64,000 bases of DNA from Hyphomonas oceanitis SCH89 (GCF_000685295.1 NZ_ARYL01000002.1:186001-250000), one strand, 5' to 3'; shown: positions 53,908-63,497, counted from the stretch's first letter. The notes: generated by a model not told the origin, from the sequence alone. Made by a program: numbers and translations.

Positions 53908-54027
53908 GGGGCATCTCCGCGATTACACGGGAGACTATCACGCAGCAGGCGCAAAGCCAGAGGTGACGTCAGGGGAAGGGTTTGTCTCGCACCGGTTGCG
54001 CATGCTTGCCGCTCATGTAGCACGGCC

Positions 54028-55239
54028 TTAGCGGTAGGGCTTCAGGACAATATCCTGGCTGACTAGCACACCGAGGCGCCAGCCGGGGCGTATCGTGATC
54101 GACGGCTGGACATCGAGGTTGCGGCGGACGATCTCCTGGCCCGCCTGGTTCGCGCCCGTCTGGGCCGAGCGGCGAAGGGCCCGGGCAATATCGCCCTCAT
54201 CATCATTTGCGAGTTCCGTACCCACGCCCAGCAAGGTGGAGAGCACGACGCCCTGAATAAGTTTTCGGGAATGGTAATCGACCGTGTCCTCAAGCCCGGC
54301 ATATCCGCGAGCATCGACGCTGGCGAGCGTGTCGATCTGGATCGAGGAGCCATCCGGCATGATGATCCGGCTCCAGACCAGGAGCACGCGGGACTGGCCG
54401 AAGGCGATCACGCTGTCATATCGCCCGATCAGGCGTGCGCCCTGCGGGACGAGAACGTGGGCGCCCGTAACCGTGTCATAGACCGGGCTGGTCACTTGAG
54501 CCACGACTTGCCCTGGAAGATCGGAGTTCACGCCGGTCAAAAGGGTCGCCGGAATGATCGTCCCTGCCATCAACTGGTAAGGTGAGATAGGTCTTTCCAG
54601 CTGGTGTGGATTGTAGATGGATGGATCTGCCTCATCGCTTAGAAGCGCTTGCTTGGACACGGGGCGATTGGGATCCTCGCCGAGGGATGACCCGAACGGG
54701 ACAGGCCCAGGTGGCGCGAAGGCGGAGAGGTCAGGACGCGGTGTGGCGGGAGCTGGTGCGCCAGCAACCGGATCTTCCATGCGTGGGCGCGCCATGTCTG
54801 GTCCGCGCTTGAAGAATATGCCGCTTGTTCGGGCGGATTCCGCCAGCGCCGCTTGGCGCGCGCGCAGATCGGTCTCCCTCTCAGCGGCCTCTTCCAGCCC
54901 TTCCAGACGACCTTCACGCTGGGCATTCAGGATGGGCGCGCCGAGATCCCCCGGCAAGGGCGGGCCGAGCATGTCGGGTTCGGGCCGGAGCTCTTTGTAG
55001 GATGCGGGCAGCGCTGCCAGGGCATCTGCGGCCGGATTATGCCCGGTGCGATAGAGTTCACGAACGGGACGGTCGGCATCCTTCTCGCTTGCGCGCAGCG
55101 CAAAGCAGAGCGAGCCAAGCACGATCGCGCTGCCCGTGCCGAGCAAGAGGATGAGTGCGCGTTTGGAGAAGCGTTTGACAGGCCGCGGGCGTCCCCGAAT
55201 CTCCAATGGCTGGTCCGAAGGAGGGTGCGTGTCTGTCAT
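54028..55239 (-). CDS. trbI: conjugal transfer protein TrbI (VirB10-like)
   Basis: The product has 403 residues. A short cytosolic N-terminus (RPRPVKRFSKR) and one membrane helix (ALILLLGTGSAIVLGSLCFAL) are followed by a Pro/Glu-rich periplasmic linker. The VirB10-type beta-barrel domain has TIIPATLLTGVNSDLPGQVV, HVLVPQGARLIGRYDSVIAF, RVLLVWSRIIMPDG and VDYHSRKLIQGVVLSTLLGV. TrbI spans both membranes in the core complex. Its ATG overlaps the trbG stop. It is the last gene of the trb operon, and the next gene downstream is the unrelated crotonase. Confidence 0.95.
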   Translation of the reverse strand: MTDTHPPSDQPLEIRGRPRPVKRFSKRALILLLGTGSAIVLGSLCFALRASEKDADRPVRELYRTGHNPAADALAALPASYKELRPEPDMLGPPLPGDLGAPILNAQREGRLEGLEEAAERETDLRARQAALAESARTSGIFFKRGPDMARPRMEDPVAGAPAPATPRPDLSAFAPPGPVPFGSSLGEDPNRPVSKQALLSDEADPSIYNPHQLERPISPYQLMAGTIIPATLLTGVNSDLPGQVVAQVTSPVYDTVTGAHVLVPQGARLIGRYDSVIAFGQSRVLLVWSRIIMPDGSSIQIDTLASVDARGYAGLEDTVDYHSRKLIQGVVLSTLLGVGTELANDDEGDIARALRRSAQTGANQAGQEIVRRNLDVQPSITIRPGWRLGVLVSQDIVLKPYR

Positions 55240-56264
55240 GGCCGGTTGGCCCCAAGGTCATTGCGCAGGATCGTCACGACATCCTGGCGTTTTTCGCCAA
55301 GACGCAACTCGGCGCGAGCAAACAGCCGGTCGACGACAAAATAGGTGCCGGACATGCGATAGTTTACCAGTTGGGACTTGCCGTCCCGCCCGATGACAAA
55401 GAGGGCCGGCGCCTCGCCCTGGTCGAGCCGGTCCGGGAACTGGATATAGACCTTGCGCCCGTCATCGAACACGCGTTCAGGCCGCCAGTGCGGAAAGTCG
55501 CCGTCCAGGTCGTAGCGAAATTTCAGCCGCTCGAGCGTCAAGGAACCTGGCGATGACGGTTCAGGCGGGGGAACGCTGCCTGAATGCATGACCCGCGTTA
55601 TTAGCTGCTGGTCCGCATAGCGCCAGGACACGGCCGCCATATAGGTCTCTTCGAATGCGTGCATTTCCAGATGGTAGGCCCGGTGGCTGGTGGTGATGAC
55701 AAGATTAGTCTTGAGGCCAGCCTGGGTCGGCTTGATCAGGATGTGCGCCTGGGCCTGCGGGCCCGTGCCTGAGACCGTGTCTCCAAGCACCCAACGCACC
55801 GTGTCACCTGCCGAGACAGAGAGAAGTTCTTCGCCAGGCTGCAACACCACGTCAGTGATCTGTTCGGGCGCGCAATAGACCTGGTAGAGGGCGCCGACCC
55901 TGTAGGGGTAGACCTGGATCGCGTTCATGTAATTGTCAGTGGAGGGCTCCATGGCGGCCTTGCCATTTGCAGCTTCGATGGCCTCGTGGGGCTTTAATTT
56001 GGGCGCAGCCGTTTCGACTGGCATCGGCAGTGCAGGGCCATGAATGTGAACAGGAAAATCTTCCAGCGCATCGGCGGTTTGCAAGAGAGGCTCTGACCCC
56101 TCGTCCATGCCGGCCAGGTCTTCGGTGGTGTATTCCGGGACCAGATCAAAATTTTCGACAGGGTCTGGGGCATCGAGCATGATATCGGGACCAACATTGG
56201 CCGGAAGGGACTCGCACGCCGCCAGGACCGCGCATGCAAGCAGGACAAGAACAGGGCGATGCAT
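55236..56264 (-). CDS. trbG: conjugal transfer protein TrbG (VirB9-like)
   Basis: The product has 342 residues from the ATG at 56264, with a lipobox (LLACAVLAAC, C17), unlike many TrbG proteins that have a plain signal. The VirB9 domain is visible: IQVYPYRVGALYQVYCAPEQ, LSVSAGDTVRWVLGDTVSGT, LIKPTQAGLKTNLVITTSHR and the C-terminal FDDGRKVYIQFPDRLDQGEA with RLGEKRQDVVTI. It forms the outer-membrane core complex with TrbI. Overlaps trbI by 4 bases and follows trbF by 13 bases. Confidence 0.94.
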   Translation of the reverse strand: MHRPVLVLLACAVLAACESLPANVGPDIMLDAPDPVENFDLVPEYTTEDLAGMDEGSEPLLQTADALEDFPVHIHGPALPMPVETAAPKLKPHEAIEAANGKAAMEPSTDNYMNAIQVYPYRVGALYQVYCAPEQITDVVLQPGEELLSVSAGDTVRWVLGDTVSGTGPQAQAHILIKPTQAGLKTNLVITTSHRAYHLEMHAFEETYMAAVSWRYADQQLITRVMHSGSVPPPEPSSPGSLTLERLKFRYDLDGDFPHWRPERVFDDGRKVYIQFPDRLDQGEAPALFVIGRDGKSQLVNYRMSGTYFVVDRLFARAELRLGEKRQDVVTILRNDLGANRP

Positions 56265-56277
56265 GGGACAGATGCTC

Positions 56278-56964
56278 CTATTGATGGTCTTTCGACCAGT
56301 TGAGGCCATGAACATAGAGGCCGAGAGGGTTGGCCCGCAGCGCTTCTTCGGTGCGGGGTGGGTCAATCACGATGGAGAATATGCCGGTATGGTTGGACTG
56401 GCCCGTCTCGGCGCCGCTGCGATAGGTTGTTTCATGCCAACGCACGGTAAAACTGTCGTCGGAGGCGCGCACGACACTCGTCACGTCGACAGAGACCGAC
56501 CGTTTTCCGATGTCCGCAAACGGATCATTGTCGCGCGCATAGTCATTGAGGGTGGCCGCGGCCCGGTCGGTTGAATAGGCATAGGCCTTCAGCCAGTTTT
56601 GCCGGACGATCACCGGATCGATCGAGATTGAGCGGGTGTTGCGGACAAATTCAGCGAGGTGGAATGCGATCTGTGCATCGGTTGGCGTATATCGCCCCTC
56701 GGCCGGGCCGACAGCACGCACGCCACCTTCACCCGTCAGCTCGACAATATAGGGCGTTACAATCGACTGGGTCGAACGCCATATGAGACCGGCTGCAAGT
56801 GCAAAGGAAAGTGCAAGACTGGCCAATGCCGCCAGCCGCCAGCTGGCTGCCTGCACCCGGGCCGAACCGATCCGGTCGTCCCAGGCCTGCGCTGCCCGTT
56901 GGTAGGGGGTGACAGGCTTTTGGGTGTCGCCGTAACGGGGGGAAGGCCGGTTCCAGAACCTCAT
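56278..56964 (-). CDS. trbF: conjugal transfer protein TrbF (VirB8-like)
   Basis: The product has 228 residues from the ATG at 56964. A short cytosolic stretch (MRFWNRPSPRYGDTQKPVTP) and one helix (LAALASLALSFALAAGLIW) precede a periplasmic NTF2-like VirB8 domain with FHLAEFVRNTRSISIDPVIV, LKAYAYSTDRAAATLNDY, VRWHETTYRSG and ANPLGLYVHGLNWSKD. VirB8-like proteins nucleate the inner-membrane complex. Its start is one base past the trbL stop. Confidence 0.95.
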   Translation of the reverse strand: MRFWNRPSPRYGDTQKPVTPYQRAAQAWDDRIGSARVQAASWRLAALASLALSFALAAGLIWRSTQSIVTPYIVELTGEGGVRAVGPAEGRYTPTDAQIAFHLAEFVRNTRSISIDPVIVRQNWLKAYAYSTDRAAATLNDYARDNDPFADIGKRSVSVDVTSVVRASDDSFTVRWHETTYRSGAETGQSNHTGIFSIVIDPPRTEEALRANPLGLYVHGLNWSKDHQ

Positions 56965-56965
56965 C

Positions 56966-58291
56966 TCAGTCCTCATCGCTTCTGAGTTCGATCGACAGGC
57001 CGCCGCCGGGCCTGTCACCGTCCCGCACGGCAGAAATGGCCATCATCTGTGCATCGCGCAGGCCCTGCGTGCGCCGGATATTCCGGGCCCATGCCGGCGA
57101 CGTATCCGGGCCTCCCGTTGCAGGTGCGTCTGGCACGCCCTGGCCGCCTGTTGCCCTGAAAGCGGACCGGGCTCCCGCAGTATGGCGGGAGTGAAGATCG
57201 CCCTGGGCGCGACGGGCCATGCCGCCTGCGCCAGACAATGCGGCATGGATGCCCGCCTGGGCGAGCCCGCTTATGCCTGCCGCGGCTGCGCCAGGCCCTG
57301 TCCTGCCAGAGGCGGCGGCATTCATCTGATAGGCTGTGCGCGCGCCGCCCGCCATTGACGCTGCCGCGCCGACCGCGCTGCGGGCCTGGCCCGCCGCTGC
57401 GCCGATGCCTGTTCTGGCAAGGCTGACCCCAGCGACCGTCCCTGCGGCAACGCCAGCAGCCGTGCCAATGGGGGCGCCTGCGCCAAGTTGCGGAGCGCCC
57501 GATACAAGGCCAGTGGCGATACCTGGGCCAAACAGGCCAAGGGCAAGAAGCGAGAGCGACCCGAGAATAACCGAAGCGGCTTGCTCAAGTGTCACCGCGT
57601 CTGGCTGGAAGGTCGAGGTGATGGCGGAAAAAAGCGTTGACCCGATGCCGAGTATGAGCGCCAGCACCATGAGCTTGATACCGGATGCGATGACATTGCC
57701 GAGCACTTTCTCGGCCAGAAAACTTGTCTTGTTCCAGAGCGCAAACGGGATGAGCACGAAGCCGGCAAGGGTCGTCAGCTTGAACTCGATAATTGTGACA
57801 AAGAGCTGGATGGCGAGGAGGAAGAAGGCCAGGAGCGTGATCGCCCAGGCGAGGAAGAGGACAATGATGATCACGATGTTCTGGAAAAATGCGACCGGGC
57901 CGGTCAGCTTTTCAATTTCGTCGAGCAATGGCAGGGCCGCCTCATACCCGGTCGCGGCAACGAACCCTGGCTTCATGACATCCTCGGCCGTGATCGTACC
58001 GCCTGTGGCGTTCAGCCCAAGCTGCGCAAAACTCGCAAAGACCATATCGGACAGGAGCGCAAAATTGCCGAGTATGAAGGCAAAGGCCCCCACATAGAGG
58101 ACCTTCTTCAGGAAACGCCCGACAATATCGGTGTCAGGCCCCATGGCCCAGAACAGGCCCGCCAGCGCAATATCGATCGCAATCAGCGTGCTCGTGAGGT
58201 AGGCGACATCGGGTTGCAGTAAGCCGAAACCGCTATCGATATAGGTGGAGAATGTTACAACAAACTGGTCGATCACACTGAGGTCGTCCAT
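56966..58291 (-). CDS. trbL: conjugal transfer protein TrbL (VirB6-like)
   Basis: The product has 441 residues from the ATG at 58291. There are about six membrane helices in the first 320 residues (LIAIDIALAGLFWAMG, LYVGAFAFILGNFALLS, IIIVLFLAWAITLLAFFLLA and more). A long Ala/Gly-rich cytosolic or periplasmic tail follows (AGTVAGVSLARTGIGAAAG, SGLAQAGIHAALSGAGG). That membrane core plus repetitive tail is typical of TrbL, the channel-forming subunit. It follows trbJ by 4 bases. Confidence 0.93.
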   Translation of the reverse strand: MDDLSVIDQFVVTFSTYIDSGFGLLQPDVAYLTSTLIAIDIALAGLFWAMGPDTDIVGRFLKKVLYVGAFAFILGNFALLSDMVFASFAQLGLNATGGTITAEDVMKPGFVAATGYEAALPLLDEIEKLTGPVAFFQNIVIIIVLFLAWAITLLAFFLLAIQLFVTIIEFKLTTLAGFVLIPFALWNKTSFLAEKVLGNVIASGIKLMVLALILGIGSTLFSAITSTFQPDAVTLEQAASVILGSLSLLALGLFGPGIATGLVSGAPQLGAGAPIGTAAGVAAGTVAGVSLARTGIGAAAGQARSAVGAAASMAGGARTAYQMNAAASGRTGPGAAAAGISGLAQAGIHAALSGAGGMARRAQGDLHSRHTAGARSAFRATGGQGVPDAPATGGPDTSPAWARNIRRTQGLRDAQMMAISAVRDGDRPGGGLSIELRSDED

Positions 58292-58295
58292 GATG

Positions 58296-59021
58296 CTACT
58301 TCCGCGTATAGGCGACACCGTCACCTCGAAAGCGCTGGTGTCGGACACTGGCCTGCTGCGTGATGGCGGCCTCGCGCGTCTCTTCAAGACTGGTCATCCG
58401 GTATTGCGCCGCCATCAGTTGCTGCATCTGCATCTGTTGTTCGATGACAAGCGCCATGAGCTGGTTGCCGGCCTGGGCGACGGACAGGTTGCCGGTGGCT
58501 GCCTGACTTTCATCGACCAGATCGGTCAGCGTTTCGCGGGCGTCCGCGATGGAGGTCACAATGGCAGACTGAACTTGTATGGATGCGCGCAAGGCATCCC
58601 GGGTGATGCGGGCCTGATCGGCTGCTTCAGAGAGGATCGCAGCATTGGAGAGGTCTTGGTAGGTCTCCGGGAACGCTTCGGCATACTGGCGCTCAGAGGC
58701 CTGGATCTCATAGGTGACCTCGCCAGCGGTGCGCATCAGCGTGTCGATCCGTTCGAGCAGGCGTTTTAGGTGTTCAATCGAGGCATAGTCGAGACGCCTG
58801 AGGTCCTCGGCCTGGTTCACCAGCATCTGGGCTTCATGCTGGAGCTGCACGATCTGATTGTTGAGCTGCTCGAGCGTGTGGGTCGCCGTCAGGATATTCT
58901 GTACGAGGTTTGTCGGATCCAGCACAACGTCGCCGACCCCGAGCAGGGCATTTGCAGGCGGCGGGGCCAGCACGGGGATCGCGCCCAGGGCGAGCAGAAG
59001 CGGGATTAATCGGCGGCGCAT
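58296..59021 (-). CDS. trbJ: conjugal transfer protein TrbJ (VirB5-like)
   Basis: The product has 241 residues from the ATG at 59021, with a signal peptide (LIPLLLALGAIPVLAPPPANA). A helical domain follows with coiled-coil character (HTLEQLNNQIVQLQHEAQML, LKRLLERIDTLM, AQAGNQLMALVIEQQMQMQQ), matching TrbJ, a periplasmic pilus-associated protein. Its start overlaps the trbE stop by 16 bases. In many trb operons TrbK, an entry-exclusion lipoprotein, follows trbJ; here trbL follows directly. Confidence 0.93.
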   Translation of the reverse strand: MRRRLIPLLLALGAIPVLAPPPANALLGVGDVVLDPTNLVQNILTATHTLEQLNNQIVQLQHEAQMLVNQAEDLRRLDYASIEHLKRLLERIDTLMRTAGEVTYEIQASERQYAEAFPETYQDLSNAAILSEAADQARITRDALRASIQVQSAIVTSIADARETLTDLVDESQAATGNLSVAQAGNQLMALVIEQQMQMQQLMAAQYRMTSLEETREAAITQQASVRHQRFRGDGVAYTRK

Positions 59022-61435
59022 GACAGGGTGTCCTCCGCGCGGAGAAGCTCGCCCGCCCAACCAAGACCGCGTGCTCGGAGCCAGGCTGACGCAAAGTGCT
59101 GCGGGCTGGTTGTGGCCAGGATGTCTGTCATGAGCGCGTGATCGGCCTTTGAACCTGACGCACAAAACGCATGCGCGACAGGTCCGAGTTCGAGGTCGAA
59201 CAGGCGATTTCCATCCGGGCACTGGACATAATAGTCGCGCTTAGGCGTCGCACGGGCGATCAGTTCGACCTGGCGTGGGTTGAGGCCGAAGGCCTGATAG
59301 GCTGCCTGTTGCGCTGGCTCCTCAGCGCGTGCATTCGCGAGGAAGATGCGGGTCGGAGCGCTTTCGACCAGGGTCGGTGCAATTGAGCTTGTGGCAATGT
59401 CTGCAAGGCTCTGCGTTGCAAATACGACCGCGACATTCTTCTTGCGCAAGGTTTTCAGCCAGTCGCGCAATCGTCCGGCAAACAATGGATGATCCAGAAA
59501 AAGCCAGGCCTCGTCGAGGACAAGCAGAGTGGGCCGGCCATCGAACCGCGCGTCAAGGCGCGCAAACAAATAGGCAAGCACGGGAGCGGCAAGCCGCCTG
59601 TCATGCATCAACTGCTCCATTTCAAAACAGAGACAATCCCCCCCGGCAAGCTGATCGGTGTCTGCGTCAAGCAGGGCGCCATAGGGACCCGCAAGCGTAT
59701 AGGGTTCCAGGGCTTGTCGCAGCTCAGGTGATTGCAAGAGCGCGGCAAGGCCGCTGAGCGTGCGTTGGCTGGCCGGCGCGGCGCCAAGACTTTGCAACGC
59801 GCTCCACACGGCTTGCTTGACCTGCGGGGTGACGGCGACGCTTTCCTCCGCGACAAGACCGAGAACCCAGGTCTGCGCCGCTGCACGACCGGCCTCGCTG
59901 TCTATGTCTCGCAGGGGCTGGAATGCGATATCGCCATCAAGGCCGAGCGCGTACCAGGTGCCGGCAAGTGCCAATGTCGCGCAGCGCGCCGATGCCCCCT
60001 TGTCGAAAATAAAGACCTGGGCCTGGCCATAACGGCGAAACTGAAGTGCCAGCAGGGACAGCAGCACAGACTTGCCGGCTCCTGTCGGACCCACGACCAT
60101 CATGTGCCCGACATCGCCCTGATGTGTAACCAGCCTGAAAGGGGTCGAACTGGCCGACCGCGCCATCAGCAGCGGGGGACCTGCAAGGTGCGTGTTGCGC
60201 TCCGGTCCTGCCCAGACCGAGGAGAAGGGGGCCATATGGGCAAGGTTCAGGGTATTCAGAAGGGGCTGGCGGACATTGGCACTGGCCTCGCCCGGCAGCG
60301 TTCCAAGCCATGCTTCAACGGCATTGACGCTCTCGCAGACGCAGGTGAAGCCGCGTGCTCTGATAACGCGTTCTGTGGCGCGCATCTGTTCTTCTGCCAG
60401 ATCGGGATCGCGATGGCGCATGACGACAGCGATCGTGCAATACCCGAAAGCGACATGGCCGGCGCCGATCGCCTGCAAGGCTTCATCCGCATCGGCCGCT
60501 TGGTTGCCGGCATCATTATTAATGACCGTTGCAGGTTCGTTGGTGAGAATTTCGCGCAGGTAGGATGTCAGCGAACGGCGTTTGGCAAACCAGTTCCGGA
60601 CATAGGTGTTCAATGTCTTTTCGGCATCCGCCCTGTCGAGCGGCAGGAACCGCGTGACCCAGCGATAGGCAAATCCAAGCTGGTCGAGTTCGGACAGGAG
60701 ACCGGGCTCGCCGGTCGCGGGGAAGCCATTTATCGTCACCACTTTCAATGTTTCCTCGCCGAGCCTCGGAACTAGGCCTCCTGTCAGGGGCGTATCGGCA
60801 AGCAGGGCGTCAAGGCACATGGGAACATCAGGCGCCGCAAGCCCGTGACGGTTTACCGAAATGCAGGCGTGCAAATAGGTCAGTGTCTCGCCATCGTCGA
60901 GAAAACGGGCCTCCGGCATCATGTCGGCCATAAGGCCGCGCGCCCGGGACGTTTCTGTCTCGAAATAGGCAATGTGCTCGCTCCAGAAAGCTGTCGCGGC
61001 ATCGGCCGGATCCTCGATGAAAAGACGTTCGATCCGGGCGGTCCGATCTGCTGGTGCCATCCATGTCAAGGTCAGGAAACAATCGGTTTCGAAATGCCGC
61101 CCATCTTCTTCGAAGGCAGCGCGGCGTTCTTCATCGACGAGCCAGGCTGCGCCGTCGCGCCAGGCGTTTTCGGGATAAGTGACCGAGGGCCTGCGGCTGG
61201 CTTCAATGTGAAGGGCCCATCCGGACCCGAACCGACGTAGAAGATTATTCATACGGGCCGTCACGGAGACCCGTTCTTCCGGCGTGACACTTTCAAGGTC
61301 CGGTCCACGATAGGCGATCGTGCGCTGGAGACTGCCGTCCTTGTTGAGAATAATGCCCGGGGCGACGAGGCAGGCCCATTTCAGATAGTCGGCGAGCGAA
61401 GTGGGGCGCCGGCGGTATTCAGCGAGGTTCAGCAT
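59006..61435 (-). CDS. trbE: conjugal transfer ATPase TrbE (VirB4-like)
   Basis: The product has 809 residues from the ATG at 61435 (MLNLAEYRRRPTSLADYLKW); the much longer frame to 61828 runs back through trbD in another frame and is not real. The Walker A is GPTGAGKSVLLSLLA with K455, the Walker B is PTLLVLDEAWLFLDH near residue 640. The VirB4-type N-terminal region has YLKWACLVAPGIILNKDGSL and FLTLTWMAPADRTARIERLF. It powers pilus assembly and substrate transfer. It overlaps trbD by 7 bases and trbJ by 16. Confidence 0.96.
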   Translation of the reverse strand: MLNLAEYRRRPTSLADYLKWACLVAPGIILNKDGSLQRTIAYRGPDLESVTPEERVSVTARMNNLLRRFGSGWALHIEASRRPSVTYPENAWRDGAAWLVDEERRAAFEEDGRHFETDCFLTLTWMAPADRTARIERLFIEDPADAATAFWSEHIAYFETETSRARGLMADMMPEARFLDDGETLTYLHACISVNRHGLAAPDVPMCLDALLADTPLTGGLVPRLGEETLKVVTINGFPATGEPGLLSELDQLGFAYRWVTRFLPLDRADAEKTLNTYVRNWFAKRRSLTSYLREILTNEPATVINNDAGNQAADADEALQAIGAGHVAFGYCTIAVVMRHRDPDLAEEQMRATERVIRARGFTCVCESVNAVEAWLGTLPGEASANVRQPLLNTLNLAHMAPFSSVWAGPERNTHLAGPPLLMARSASSTPFRLVTHQGDVGHMMVVGPTGAGKSVLLSLLALQFRRYGQAQVFIFDKGASARCATLALAGTWYALGLDGDIAFQPLRDIDSEAGRAAAQTWVLGLVAEESVAVTPQVKQAVWSALQSLGAAPASQRTLSGLAALLQSPELRQALEPYTLAGPYGALLDADTDQLAGGDCLCFEMEQLMHDRRLAAPVLAYLFARLDARFDGRPTLLVLDEAWLFLDHPLFAGRLRDWLKTLRKKNVAVVFATQSLADIATSSIAPTLVESAPTRIFLANARAEEPAQQAAYQAFGLNPRQVELIARATPKRDYYVQCPDGNRLFDLELGPVAHAFCASGSKADHALMTDILATTSPQHFASAWLRARGLGWAGELLRAEDTLSCAAD

Positions 61436-61701
61436 TCGTAATAGCTCCTGTGGCGGATATGCCGAACGAGGACTTCGGTAAATTGCGGGTCGCGGCGCGC
61501 TGCAAACACGCAGATACCCTGCGCAATGATCCAGAACACGAGCCCGACGCCCCAGAGCTGCAGGCCGACGCCGAGCCCTGCTGCGAGCGTGCCATTGGCA
61601 ATGGTCGCCAGTCGCGGTGCACCTGCCAGCAGGATCGGCGCTGTCAGGGATTGATGTACCGGAACGCAGTAGCCATCGGGCAGGGCGCGTGTGCTCGTCA
61701 T
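61429..61701 (-). CDS. trbD: conjugal transfer protein TrbD (VirB3-like)
   Basis: The product has 90 residues. A polar start (MTSTRALPDGYCVPVHQSLT) leads to a hydrophobic pair (LATIANGTLAAGLGVGLQLW, GVGLVFWIIAQGICVFAA) and ends with ARRDPQFTEVLVRHIRHR, the typical VirB3 tail that meets VirB4. Its position before trbE and after trbC fits the canonical order. It shares its first base with the last base of trbC. Confidence 0.93.
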   Translation of the reverse strand: MTSTRALPDGYCVPVHQSLTAPILLAGAPRLATIANGTLAAGLGVGLQLWGVGLVFWIIAQGICVFAARRDPQFTEVLVRHIRHRSYYEC

Positions 61702-62012
61702 CAGAGGGACGCCCCGCCACCGAACGAAAAGAAAGAGAGGAAAAATGAGGTCGCAGCGAATGCGATCGACAGGCCAAAGACAATCTGCAGGAGCTTGCGC
61801 ATGCCTCCGCCGCTCTCACCGAAAGCAAGGCCGAGGCCGGTCAGGATGATGACGATCGTGGCGAGTATCTTGGACACCGGACCTTCAATGGATTCCAGGA
61901 CCGATTGGAGCGGGGCTTCCCATGGCATGCCTGATCCAGCGGCGTGGGCCGGTAGGGAGAGCGCGGCCATGAGCCCTGCCAGGGCGAGCAATTTTACATG
62001 ATCCTTGTTCAT
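61701..62012 (-). CDS. trbC: conjugal transfer pilin TrbC (VirB2-like)
   Basis: The product has 103 residues. A signal peptide (VKLLALAGLMAALSLPAHA) is followed by the small mature pilin with two hydrophobic segments (ISKILATIVIILTGLGLAFG and LLQIVFGLSIAFAATSFFLS) separated by a short polar loop (ESGGGMRK). That is the usual VirB2/TrbC pilin. Its start overlaps the trbB stop by four bases. Confidence 0.94.
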   Translation of the reverse strand: MNKDHVKLLALAGLMAALSLPAHAAGSGMPWEAPLQSVLESIEGPVSKILATIVIILTGLGLAFGESGGGMRKLLQIVFGLSIAFAATSFFLSFFSFGGGASL

Positions 62013-63034
62013 TTGGGATGTGTCCTTTCAGGAGCGGTTGAATGAAGGGGTTCAGTGAAGGGCAGGCCCGGCATCACGAGTTCAAGGCTCGGCTGGACGG
62101 GACGGAGGTCGTAGCCATCGCAACCAAGCCCGTTCATGAGGGCGACAGTTTCGACGCGATGCGCGCCAGCCCGCCGGCTGATGTAGACAACGCAGTCAAT
62201 TGTCTCGGCAATGAGGTCGTGCGGCACCCGGACAGCGCCCTCACCAATGAGCTGCTCAAGCCGCGAGAGGCCGCCAAAAGCAGAATTGGCATGCAAGGTG
62301 GCGATGCCGCCTGGATGACCTGTATTCCAGGCCTTCAGCATGTCGAGGGCTTCGGCGCCGCGGACCTCACCGATGATGATCCGGTCGGGACGCAGGCGTA
62401 GCGTGCAGCGGACGAGCTCTGCGAGCGTGACCGATCCGGGTTGTGTGCGCAAGCGGACAAGGTTCGGCGCTGCCGAGACGAGTTCGCGCGTGTCTTCCAG
62501 GATGACCAGCCGGTCGCCGGTCCGGGCGATCTCTGCAAGCAGGGCATTGGCGAGCGTCGTCTTGCCGGACCCTGCGCCACCGACGACCAGCACGTTCGCG
62601 CGCTCACGTACAGCCTTGCGCAGGGCGTAGGCATAATGGGCCGACATGGCTCCGGCAGTGACATAATCATCGAGCAGGATGATGCGCTGCGCAGGACGGC
62701 GGATCGAAAAGCAGGGGCCGGGTGCAACAGGCGGCATCACGCCCTCGAAGCGCTCGCCGCCCATGGGGAGTTCGGCAGAGACAATGGGGCTCGTAGGCGT
62801 GAGTTCGCGGCCACCAAGTGTGGCAACCAGCCTGATCGCCCGCTCGGCATGTTCAGCAGCCATGAGGCCGCCACAGTCTGTCTGCTGCGCGCCCTGGCGC
62901 TCGATCCAGAGATGGCCGTCGGGATTAAGCATGATCTCGATCACACAAGGATCACTGAGCGCGCTCATGATGACAGGTCCGAACGCCGTCGCCAGCATGT
63001 CACGCGCGCGGGACCGGGAGACAGATTCACGCAT
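62009..63034 (-). CDS. trbB: conjugal transfer ATPase TrbB (VirB11-like)
   Basis: The product has 341 residues from the ATG at 63034 (MRESVSRSRARDMLATAFGP); the longer frame to 63208 overlaps the CopG gene. The Walker A is VVGGAGSGKTTLANALL with K158. Asp box, Walker B and His box follow as VILEDTRELVSAAP, RIIIGEVRGAEALDML and GHPGGIATLHANSA. It is a hexameric traffic ATPase that works with TrbE and the coupling protein. It overlaps the CopG gene by 8 bases and trbC by 4. Confidence 0.96.
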   Translation of the reverse strand: MRESVSRSRARDMLATAFGPVIMSALSDPCVIEIMLNPDGHLWIERQGAQQTDCGGLMAAEHAERAIRLVATLGGRELTPTSPIVSAELPMGGERFEGVMPPVAPGPCFSIRRPAQRIILLDDYVTAGAMSAHYAYALRKAVRERANVLVVGGAGSGKTTLANALLAEIARTGDRLVILEDTRELVSAAPNLVRLRTQPGSVTLAELVRCTLRLRPDRIIIGEVRGAEALDMLKAWNTGHPGGIATLHANSAFGGLSRLEQLIGEGAVRVPHDLIAETIDCVVYISRRAGAHRVETVALMNGLGCDGYDLRPVQPSLELVMPGLPFTEPLHSTAPERTHPK

Positions 63035-63497
63035 CGCTATCACGCTGCGCGTCCTGGCGCCCGGGTTCAGGGTCAGAGGCAAAATCGCCGCACTCTGCCG
63101 TGAAATCTTCGATGGCATTGTGCAGGATACGGTCACCGGACTGCAGCGCCTCGGCGACCTGACGTACAAAGAGATCGAACCGCAGGTCGCCCTTTGCGCG
63201 GGCCGCATCGAGCTGGCTGACGGGCACAGGGGGTGTAACGGTCAGGAAATACCTGACAAAGGTCGAGAGTGTCTCTGTGAGTATCAGATCATTGCGCTCA
63301 AGGCGACCAAACTGGCGGGTCATACGGTCGAGGCGCCGTGCGATGGCCGCGTCCCTCTGGTCGTCGGTATCGCCAGCGAAGAAGGCTGCCAGTGCCATGT
63401 CGACGACTTTGCTCTCTGACAGGCTCGGGCGCGCGGCCATGGCTTGCAGTCGGGCAAGGTTTTCCGGAGAGATCGCAGCCTGGATGCGTGTTTTCAT
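63027..63497 (-). CDS. CopG/ribbon-helix-helix family protein
   Basis: The product has 156 residues. The N-terminal 50 residues (MKTRIQAAISPENLARLQAM, RPSLSESKVVDMALAAFF) match a CopG-type ribbon-helix-helix fold, and the rest forms helices (DAAIARRLDRMTRQFGRLER, LTETLSTFVRYFLTVTPPVP). Such genes are common between traG and trbB in alphaproteobacterial ICEs, where they are thought to regulate transfer or bind near oriT; here that is an inference from position. The traG stop overlaps its start. Confidence 0.88.
   Translation of the reverse strand: MKTRIQAAISPENLARLQAMAARPSLSESKVVDMALAAFFAGDTDDQRDAAIARRLDRMTRQFGRLERNDLILTETLSTFVRYFLTVTPPVPVSQLDAARAKGDLRFDLFVRQVAEALQSGDRILHNAIEDFTAECGDFASDPEPGRQDAQRDSDA

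Noticed and set aside
53908-54027. Attachment site of the conjugative element
   Set aside because: The gap holds no tRNA end and no obvious direct repeat within the window. The other end is needed to decide.
61435-61828. N-terminal extension of trbE by 131 codons
   Set aside because: It reads through trbD and trbC in another frame. TrbE homologues begin at MLNLAEYRR.
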